A DNA stretch of 64,000 nt from Linanthus parryae (lineage: Eukaryota > Streptophyta > Magnoliopsida > Ericales > Polemoniaceae): assembly GCA_023055425.1 (NCBI GenBank), contig JALGPY010000014.1:13414501-13478500 (forward strand), read 5' to 3'. The notes under the pieces were generated by a model. The model ran no database searches and was not told the DNA's origin. It saw only the letters and a list, made by a program, of their open reading frames with translations. Shown here piece after piece: positions 56,555 through 64,000 of this stretch; positions within the stretch are counted from its first letter, which is position 1; the number at the start of each line of letters is the position of its first letter. Position numbers and translations under genes: made by a program.

Positions 56555-58409
56555 GTAAGCTAAAAGGCGCCTCCCCCCCCCCCCCCCCCCCCTCACATTT
56601 TTCTTCCCCTGAGATATACTTCTTTGTGTCGTCTATTATTAATTAGGGTAAACCAACTCCGAGTAACTGGGAAAAGGCTTTCTTGATTTGTCATATTTGT
56701 CACTTCCCGACTACATGCACGGTTCCGTGTGATTGTGCTATTTAGGCATGAATGCCATGTTTCTGGCGTTGAAATTGCTTACTCGAACAATTAACAAACT
56801 TGATAGATAAAAATTTCAATTGGTATGCTGCTGATACCACATAAAAAACTAGAAAATTGTGTATAACAGTGAACCCGAGTCACACATTTACGAGTAGGTG
56901 GAGAAATAATCATAAACTAGGAAACCAAACAACAATTAGTAAAAAATAAATAAATAATAACACTAATAACTATTATTATAATAATAAACTCGTACGATTA
57001 GGGAAGCAAATTCTGTTAGCATACTGTATCCTATATGACCCTCCATGGTCATTGATAGGTGTCATCCAAGGGTGATGGATGTTACGCCCCTAACTATGTC
57101 GCTGCGAGGATGGTTCGCTAGACGCGCCCACGGTCTAGCAAGAGAACCAATGTTGGTGTAGTGTGCAAGACGGGTTAGATAACGCCGTGTTCTAGGCTTC
57201 GACTATGTGTCGTTGCCTTGCCTTGGCTGTGTGCCTTGACTAAACTCAGTGGCCTTTGGTGGGATGATCCTTTGGCTTGGTGCAGATTTGTCAATGCAAC
57301 GGTGCGAGAAACCTGCACATGAAATGTGCAGTGCAGTGTCGTTTATGAAGGCAGCGAGTATCGTGCACCAGTATTGGGCTGCGAACGGTGGTGGCAGAAC
57401 TTAAGTGTTGTGCATCACCGCATGCCAGAATCGTAAGCGAGCAGCGAAGTCGAGTACTGCAGAATGCAGCAGACTTAGTTGCACGATCGGGTAGATTGTA
57501 CAGCAGCTTGCTGGACTGGACAGTGCAGCGGTTGAGTCGGTTACTTCCTGCAGGGCAGCGGTTACTTTCTGCAGGGCGGTTACATTCAGAGTCAGATTTG
57601 TATTTGAGTTTTGAATGTTGTAACCGCTGAAAACCGCCGTGTTGGCTGGCTGTATTTGTAGCAAATTTGTGGCATTGTTTAGCCACACAGTTGGATAGGA
57701 ATTCAGAGTGTACTAGTGTTTTAGACGCAATAAAACAAGTACCTTCCATCAAATACTATCGTTGCCTTCGTCCCTTACTATCTTTGCTACTAACGGTCCA
57801 TTTAACAAAGAGAGAACGACTGAACCAAGTTAGAACGAAGTTGCTAACCTTGGTGCCAAACCGTGTAGATTTTCGAACCACAAAATCTGACCCGGTCACA
57901 GTAGACATGGTAATCATCTGGAGCATCTCTTAGTAGTGGCATATATATGCCAATGTGCCTGTGTGAGGGTGTCATGAACTTGTTATTGCATTCATGTAGT
58001 CTATATGTTACAAAAATGCAAGCAAGAAATATATGTTCCATCTGTAGACAGGTTTTCCGAAGGCAAAAAGCAGATCAGATTAAAATTCAACCTCCACAAA
58101 TCTCAAAAAAATATTATTTTGGTAAGTTGTTTCCAAGATTCTTTTCTCGGCACAGCCTGTCATCTGGCTTCTGAGGAAGACATTTCTATCATTTCCTCCA
58201 TCTGATCAAATAATGATGTTCCCTTTGTGAGTACATCGTGAATTGTATCAATTCTCGACCTTATTGCTGTGATTGCCCGTATCTAGTCTCATGAAGTTTT
58301 CTGAAGAAACAGCGCAGATAAATATTTGGGTGTTGTGATTGTTTTTCCCTTCTTTTGTCCCTCTCAGTATGACTGTCTAATTATTGTCGTGTGCAATTCT
58401 TTTTCCAGA
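56555..58409 (+). other. Large intron of acyltransferase pseudogene, probable inserted sequence
   Basis: 1.85 kb, starting with a run of 20 C (56573-56592). Between about 56830 and 57930 base composition changes, and short near-repeats occur (CGGTTACTT-CTGCAGGGC twice at 57537-57580). A word like a degenerate primer site (GCTGCTGATACCA, 56829-56841) hints at an LTR-element remnant, but I cannot define ends. No gene. Confidence 0.4.
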
Positions 58410-58494
58410 TATTGCTCGATTATGATGATCTGATGGAGATTCCTTATTTCAAGGGTGAAATAGAAGAACTCACTGAAGAAACTGTGAAGTTGAG

Positions 58495-60497
58495 GTATTC
58501 TCCGAAACTTTATTACTTGCAATGGAATAGGTAGCACATCAAAGCATGTTTGGTTTTTGGAGGAGGTGAACTGACAATTATATGCCAACCTATTTTTTTG
58601 AATACTTTAATGGATTAAAGGAAATCCAGTGAGACTAAGATTTAAAAAAATAAACCAAGATGTTTAAGGGCATCGATTTGCCATAAGATGATATATGCTT
58701 TTTTGCCATAATTTTCAAGTCTCAAGTCTCATCTTCCCTTGCACGCTTAATCTCCATGTGGTTGATCTTCTTCCTTCCAAACCACATAAGCCTTTTCATT
58801 TTTTGTCTCTTTTCGATTCTTTTAGTTCCTTGGATTTTACCGTAAAACTGTTGAGTAATTTATTAAACCCTGGCAAGTGTTTGAGATAAACCTCTCTTCG
58901 TAGGTCTCATGACAATATATGAGACACACATGCACCAATAAGGGCAACACAAAAGGTAGTATGAAGACAAGAGACACGATTTTATATTTAGTCAATTTGG
59001 CTATATCCAGAGTCCACGCCACATGCTTGAAATATGTGTGTGATCTGAGAGTTATTTCGAGGTTGCAATAGCTACCTCTTTGTTCTACTTGATGATACAC
59101 TTTGAAGGAGACAGTCTCTTACCACGGGAACACTTCCATTGTTGGGCAATTCAAAATATTAACCATCCATGTGGTCTACCTCAAAATCAATCAGCAATGA
59201 TTGCCCATGGTTTTATAAATTGTATATTTAAATGAAGCATTCTTGACATGATACAAACCTCAGCATGCCTCCTTAGTGCCCATGTAGCATCACAAATTCC
59301 GAACACATGGACTTGATAAATGAGTAGGTGATGACGCGTGGGTCAAATGACCAACACAAAACAAGCAGTTTGTGATTGGAAACTGTACTGAGTCTCGATT
59401 GGTTCCATCTCAAAACAATTGGTCTTTGAGGTCTTGCAACATTTCTAACTTTCTTCTTCAAAGATATCATGTTCTCTACTTATTTTTTTTTGTATAGCTA
59501 CTTCTTAGTCTTCAATTTCTCTTACTGATATTAATATACTACTTATCAATCTTCTGTCTTCTCATTTATAACCTGAACTATCCTTTTTAGTATACTTGAA
59601 AATTCAAGTATTTGCCTCTTCTTTTTTCTTCCAATCTTATCAAACATGTCAGAATCTTCAGGTATGCATCCTTAACTGCTCTTTAGGTTCAATTTTAAGT
59701 TATTTTTATTTTTCTTTAACAGTTCTGACTACTCCATTCACATACATGGCACTGTGGCTATCTTTCTTCTCATTATTTTAGCATTGCTAATTCGCTGCCG
59801 TGTTTCTTAGATTATTAACCCACTCACTTTCTTCGGACATATCAAACCAATAATTTTCATAGATGTTTGTTTCATTGCACAATGTCAATTATATTCCGTT
59901 GACTTCTTAGTTGATCAATTCTTCTGGAAATTAGTAAATTTTTACTTCGGAATTCCGCCATATGAACTTAACCGGCGAGACATAGCTCATGTGGTAAATG
60001 GTAAGAGCAAAATGAGCAAGTTCATGAGGTCTCAGATTCAAATTATTTTACTGTAGATTATACTGATGTTCTTCTATGGTATTCAAGAAATAAGGAAAAC
60101 AGTTCGATCATGCGGTACATCCGTGTCTTCTCCCCTAACTAACCACTTTTTGTGTTCTAATCCACACGTGTAACAGCAGCAGCCTGTGCCTTTGCTTTAA
60201 GACGATGGGTGCTTGTGTGTTTCTTGAAAAGATTGTTATTACCAGAAAAATTCACAACTCATTGCAATGTCTTAGAGTTAAAAATCCCATTTTTTCGTAG
60301 TCTCCCATCCTAGTCCTCCTAGTTTTAGTTTAATATATTTCCTTTTTTTTATTGGTGCAGTCTTTCAATATATTTTCAATCATGTAAGACGAAGGATTGA
60401 TAAATGAACTACTTGTACGAGTTTCTCTTGCTGCATACATGTTATCTCTTTTTATTGCTTGATTCCCTATTTGAAAGTTAGTTTACCATTTGTGTAG
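58495..60497 (+). other. Large intron of acyltransferase pseudogene, old repeats
   Basis: 2.0 kb without coding sequence. The part 59090-59470 shares scattered words with 41880-41985 and is probably an old dispersed repeat. Confidence 0.4.
59975..60060 (+). mobile_element. SINE-like head with tRNA-type promoter boxes
   Basis: TAGCTCATGTGG (59983-59994) resembles RNA polymerase III box A, and AGATTCAAATTA (60034-60045) resembles box B at about the tRNA spacing. It does not fold as a proper tRNA. The 3' end is not defined; a T run lies at 60343-60350. Confidence 0.45.
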
Positions 60498-61470
60498 AGT
60501 TGGCATGGAGGGTGAAGTTGGTAACCAAGCTGTGCATCTCCCAATCATAGCACCTAAAGTTCCCGGCCGTTTCTATTACTTCTTTGGGAAGCCAATCGAA
60601 ACTAGAGGTATGTTTCCCTTCTTCACTAGAGGTATGTTTATTGTCTGATGATCATGTTTCCTTGCAAATGAAACTTTATCTTTGTTTACTAATTCGATTG
60701 TATGAAATTCTTCATAGTAAGTTATAAACTTTACAGTTCCCTTCTTTAAATATAGATGGCAGATCATTCTACTTATCAATGGAGTACTAAACTACACAAA
60801 AGTGCTACATGGAAAACAGAAAACATGCTTATATATTATTTGAGTGATAGCTCCCTCAGGACAAGATGTTCTCTCCTTGTGCTCCGAGCTGATTTTAGAA
60901 TCCTCAATGCTAGCCTTGCAGATCCCATTCACCACCCCATTCCACTCCCACTTCCACAATGATATGCCCCTTCACTCTTTGTGGAATTAGTATGCTTCCT
61001 TATCATGTGTCGTGCCATGAACTGAATTCCTAGTCCCAATATCTTCCTGTGCTAGTCCACTTGAGGTTCACCTGATATTTGCTCTTTCTCTACACCTCAG
61101 GGTTTCATTCCACATTGGGTTTGTTGGGATCTCATTGTTGTTAGATCACCGTCCTTCCATAAAAATCTCCCGGGGATTGGAATCTATCAAAGTTGACAAA
61201 AAGCTTCGTTGTACATTGTTTAGCTGCTTGTATAAATTTTCGCATTAATAAGGTATAATTCTTCAATCTCTTGCAACAGGGAGGACGGAGGAATTGAAGG
61301 ACAGGGAGAAAGCTCACAAACTGTATTTGCAAGTCAAGTCGGAGGTAGAGAGCTGCATCAGTTTCTTGAAGGAGAAGAGAGAACAAGATCCTTACAGATT
61401 TTTAGTGCCTCGATTAATTTATCAAGCTGCACATAGTTTCGACACTGAAGTCCCAACATTTGAACTTTGA

Positions 61471-62079
61471 TCATTTCTCTTCAAAGTTAAGTTCCTTTAG
61501 AAGAACTGGAAATACAGGCGAGCAATTAAATATAATCATTTTATAATTGCTCAGTTCTATATATCAAGTTAGGGGAAAGAAAGGAAAAATAGACGGTTGC
61601 GAGAAGTAGGAGGAAGTTGGCGATTAGGGCATTTTTTAGGGCTAACTTATGTTTGTAGGCCCTAGCATTTGAAGTTTGTAAAATACTAGCAAGTCGAATA
61701 CCTGTGCAATAGTAGATGCAGCAGCACATACATATATCAGTGGACATACCTGATAGTGATTGATTGCAGCTCACAATGGCTGCTATGATCAAAAACATTG
61801 CGCAATCATGTTATGCATCGCCAGTGTATTGTTCAAAAGTAATACACCTGATTTTGAATATTTTCACAGTGGTCTCCTATTAGCTACATGAATGGCCTGT
61901 TATTGAATTACATTATTTGCCCTAGTTATTCTTAATTCCTAGCTCCGTTGCATTGCAATGTGCACTTTTTCTGGCACATTTGGGCGGCTCATTGTTGGAT
62001 TTCACCCTTTGTTTTGTGACTTGGTATAGGTGGATGAGAGGAGACAGCACAAGTTTCCCAGCCATTCCATGTTAGAGCT
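61471..62079. other. Downstream of acyltransferase pseudogene, no gene seen
   Basis: Probably 3' UTR and intergenic sequence. Nothing recognisable. Confidence 0.4.
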
Positions 62080-62640
62080 GCATTTCGGTTCGGTTGAACC
62101 GGCGGTTCCGGTTCAAACCGAACCGAGTTAACCGACAGTTGTGGACCGAGGACCGAACCGAGAACCGGGGGACCGAAACCGGACCCGAAGCCGGTAATAT
62201 TCGGTCTCAGTTCGGTTTGGCAGTTCTCCGGAACCGGGCCGGAACTGGAACCGTTCGGAACCGGAACCGGAACCGACCCAGAACAGAACCGAGAACCGAC
62301 CACCAACGGTCAATTTTTTTTAAATGTTATGATGGGTCACATCACGGTCAGAGACTGTTAGGCTAAAATTTTGGCCGGATTTTTGGACTTTTCTTTTATT
62401 ACAATCACCCCCCCCCCCCTACCCTACCCTCCCTTCAACTTCTATAAATACCCAACCCACTTACACCATTTTTCTCACACTTCCTCATCAAACACTCTCC
62501 ATATTTCTCACACTCCTTCACTCAAAATTCATCAAACACTCTCCAACTTCTTCATCTTTCCTTACTAAAAATCATCAAACACTCTCAAATTTCATCAATT
62601 CCTCAAACTTTCTTGGTTCTGGACGGCGAATTTCTCACAT
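62080..62640 (+). mobile_element. Probable hAT-type element edge: GGTTC/GAACC-rich region and promoter
   Basis: 62080-62300 is packed with CGGTTC, GAACCG and ACCGGAACC words on both strands. This kind of subterminal region precedes BED-finger hAT transposase genes in plants. It is followed by GGCCGGATTTTTGGAC, a C run, and a TATA box (TCTATAAATA, 62441-62450) with a C/T-rich leader. No transposase exon follows, because LINE sequence starts near 62770. The assignment rests on composition and layout only. Confidence 0.45.
62441..62450 (+). promoter_or_regulatory. TATA box in hAT-like edge
   Basis: TCTATAAATA followed by a CT/CA-rich leader with repeated CATCAAACACTCTC words (62488-62590). Confidence 0.55.
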
Positions 62641-62832
62641 TCCTCCTCAATTGTGATCATTTGAAGAACCAAGCAACGCATCCTCCATCTTCCACATTCC
62701 TCCTCCAAGAATTATTCTTGGGTTTGTAAGTTTTATTTTTTGTTGTGCACTATTTGATTTTGCTCTTGTTACTTGTTATTTGAAACAACGGGTCGCCTAT
62801 TTGTTTCTCCGGGTTTTAGTGTGAACGGATCG

Positions 62833-63258
62833 ATGGAGTTATTAGGAGAGAGGAGAAACCCTAACCAGAGCTTTGATGAAGGGACGGAACAACAAGCCAA
62901 AAGGCCTCAATCAGAAACAGACATGAATGAGAGAGTTGATATGGAACATACGCCTACGATGGAGACCATTCAAGATAGCATGGTGGATAACATCATGAAT
63001 AAAGCTGAGAAAGCTGGTGTTGCAACAGGGCATGAATTCGTCAGATTTCTAGCAGGATTTGGGGGATCTGCCCCCAAGACGACTCAAAAATCTGCGATAA
63101 AGAAATTCACCACCAAGATCGGAAGATCGACAACAAACAAAGGTAAAGCCAAGCTTGAAAATCTCACCGGGGAAAACAATCAAGACAACCATGACTTTGG
63201 AGATTCCGAAGGAAAAGATCAAAGTCTTGATGGAAGAAGAACTAAGAGGAAAGTTTGA
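62833..63258 (+). CDS. Probable LINE ORF1 remnant
   Basis: Open frame from MELLGERRNPNQSFDEGTEQ (62833; open upstream to 62773) to a stop at 63258, just before the LINE ORF2 frame. It is hydrophilic with a basic end (DGRRTKRKV). The RNA-binding and zinc-knuckle domains usual for plant L1 ORF1 are not visible, so it may be shortened. Its identity rests on position next to ORF2. Confidence 0.45.
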   Translation: MELLGERRNPNQSFDEGTEQQAKRPQSETDMNERVDMEHTPTMETIQDSMVDNIMNKAEKAGVATGHEFVRFLAGFGGSAPKTTQKSAIKKFTTKIGRSTTNKGKAKLENLTGENNQDNHDFGDSEGKDQSLDGRRTKRKV

Positions 63259-63276
63259 TGCAGAAATGAAGAAGCC

Positions 63277-64000
63277 ATGATAATGGGGACGACGTGGTGG
63301 AGGAAAGATGCCAAGATGTCATTTCGGGCGGATTGGAAAGAAGACCAAGAGACACGATGGCATCGTCTAGATCTGAAGGAGATGAGATCTGTTGCGAAGG
63401 ACAAGTCATTGGTGAGCCGCTTGGATCCGTACCTACAGGTACTACCAATTGTTACTGAAGATTACTCTATGCCTGTTAAAATCATAGCGTGGAATTTCCG
63501 CGGAGCGGGGAACAAAGCTTTTGAAAGAACTTTTGTGAATCTGCTTCGGCAACACAAGTTTCAAATTTCCATCATTATTGAACCTAGAATTCCTATATCT
63601 GCGATGGGAAGCTTCTTCAACGATCTCGGATTCACGGGTATGTCCATCTCCGATCCTGTGGGAAGAAAAGGAGGTATCTGGGTTCATTGGAACCCAGAAT
63701 TGGTCAATGTAGTCACTCACATTATCACTAAGAAAGTCATCCACGCTACGGTTTACAGACTCAACTATGGCAACTGGTTAATTTCTGCGGTTTATGGAAG
63801 CCCTAATCCTACTGAGCGTGAAAAAATGTGGGAAAATATTGATGAATTCATAGGAGACTCTGAAGAACCTTGGTTGTTGGCAGGAGACTTCAATGACTTT
63901 GGAAGTGTAAATGAAAGAAGGAGTTTCTCTTCTAACTCTACCACCAGCAGAATAAGGAAGTTCCAAGAGAACCTCAATAGATGCAACCTCATTGACCTTG
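63277..64000 (+). CDS. LINE (L1-type) ORF2, endonuclease part, runs off window
   Basis: A frame open from 63277 to the window end. From 63469 it reads MPVKIIAWNFRGAGNKAF, then IIIEPRIP and LLAGDFNDFGSVNERR, the conserved N, E and D-x-N positions of the apurinic-type endonuclease of plant L1 retrotransposons. This enzyme nicks target DNA to prime reverse transcription. The reverse transcriptase would follow beyond 64000. No stop is seen in the visible 724 bases, so this copy may be fairly young. Confidence 0.88.
   Translation, partial: MIMGTTWWRKDAKMSFRADWKEDQETRWHRLDLKEMRSVAKDKSLVSRLDPYLQVLPIVTEDYSMPVKIIAWNFRGAGNKAFERTFVNLLRQHKFQISIIIEPRIPISAMGSFFNDLGFTGMSISDPVGRKGGIWVHWNPELVNVVTHIITKKVIHATVYRLNYGNWLISAVYGSPNPTEREKMWENIDEFIGDSEEPWLLAGDFNDFGSVNERRSFSSNSTTSRIRKFQENLNRCNLIDL

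Larger units (their letters stand above)
55042..61470 (+). pseudogene. Phytyl-ester-synthase-like acyltransferase, 5'-truncated and frameshifted
   Basis: The family (esterase/lipase/thioesterase fused to a DGAT-type acyltransferase; Arabidopsis PES1/PES2) makes phytyl esters and triacylglycerol in plastids, notably during senescence. Exons seen: 55042-55150 (LPSQEEGERLRRVLQKCEIR), 55734-56102 (GPVLYVGYHMLLGLE .. HVLLYPGGMREALHRK), 56441-56554 (GEEYKLLWPEQSEF .. VPFGAVGEDDVGQ), 58410-58494, 60498-60607 (HLPIIAPKVPGRFYYFFGKP) and 61280-61470 (to ..DTEVPTFEL). All have GT-AG borders. The N-terminal hydrolase exons are absent, and so is the segment normally following GHALFL. A one-base frame change after HPMMF (about 55945) breaks exon 2. 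Introns total about 5.4 kb. Clearly a pseudogene in this copy. Confidence 0.85.

Noticed and set aside
57291..57752. 153-codon minus-strand ORF in the acyltransferase intron
   Set aside because: No domain, and it lies in sequence that looks like a decayed insertion.
62094..62366. ORFs in the GGTTC/GAACC block
   Set aside because: Arg/Asn/Pro-rich readings of a repetitive block on both strands.

Overview
This window is nuclear DNA from a plant, most likely a eudicot. It contains several LTR-retrotransposon families primed by tRNA-iMet, a MULE with FAR1-type transposase and ULP1-like protease, a Helitron, MITEs, a plant L1 LINE, a DC1-type zinc-finger gene with GT-AG introns, and a phytyl-ester-synthase-like acyltransferase. 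The species cannot be named from the sequence. Roughly four fifths is transposable element. The only intact-looking host gene is the DC1 gene.

Layout. 1-27157: a tandem array of a gag-only Ty3/gypsy family on the minus strand (family B, TR-GAG-like), arranged LTR(partial)-internal-LTR-internal-LTR-internal(partial). A complete 11.5-kb Tekay-type chromovirus (8559-20088, minus) sits inside its second LTR, flanked by the 5-bp duplication GCTAT. 27158-28221: two inverted-repeat (MITE-like) elements. 28222-31604: three-exon DC1 gene (+), with a foldback MITE in intron 1. 31755-33406: non-autonomous Helitron (minus). 33407-36028: low-information sequence plus one orphan last exon of an acyltransferase. 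36029-41229: very young Copia element (+), identical 285-bp LTRs, duplication GATGT. 42382-54763: 12.4-kb Mutator-like element with the 9-bp duplication CTAAGTATG, carrying a GRF zinc-finger ORF and a decayed ULP1-like protease (minus) and a decayed FAR1-like transposase (+). A coding-free LTR element (family D, 45101-51463, duplication CTTAC) lies inside it. 55042-61470: acyltransferase pseudogene (+). 62080-62640: edge of a hAT-like element. 62773-64000: LINE running off the window.

How the parts relate. Families B, D and the chromovirus share the same primer site at the same 2-nt spacing, a similar polypurine tract and the same small hairpin beside that tract. B and D lack polymerase genes, so they could be mobilised in trans by chromovirus-type enzymes. 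Relative order: B array, then the chromovirus inside it; MULE, then D inside it; Copia youngest.

Most interesting item: the chromovirus carries an extra 209-codon ORF (17428-16799) between its 5' LTR and gag. Its first ten residues match the histone H3 tail at nine positions, keeping the K4 and K9 equivalents. It also has three tandem 11-residue units resembling phospho-dependent SUMO-interacting motifs, followed by a highly acidic tail. The same element encodes a chromodomain-like C-terminus, the kind of module that reads H3 tails. This ORF is open, while gag-pol beside it carries six in-frame stops.
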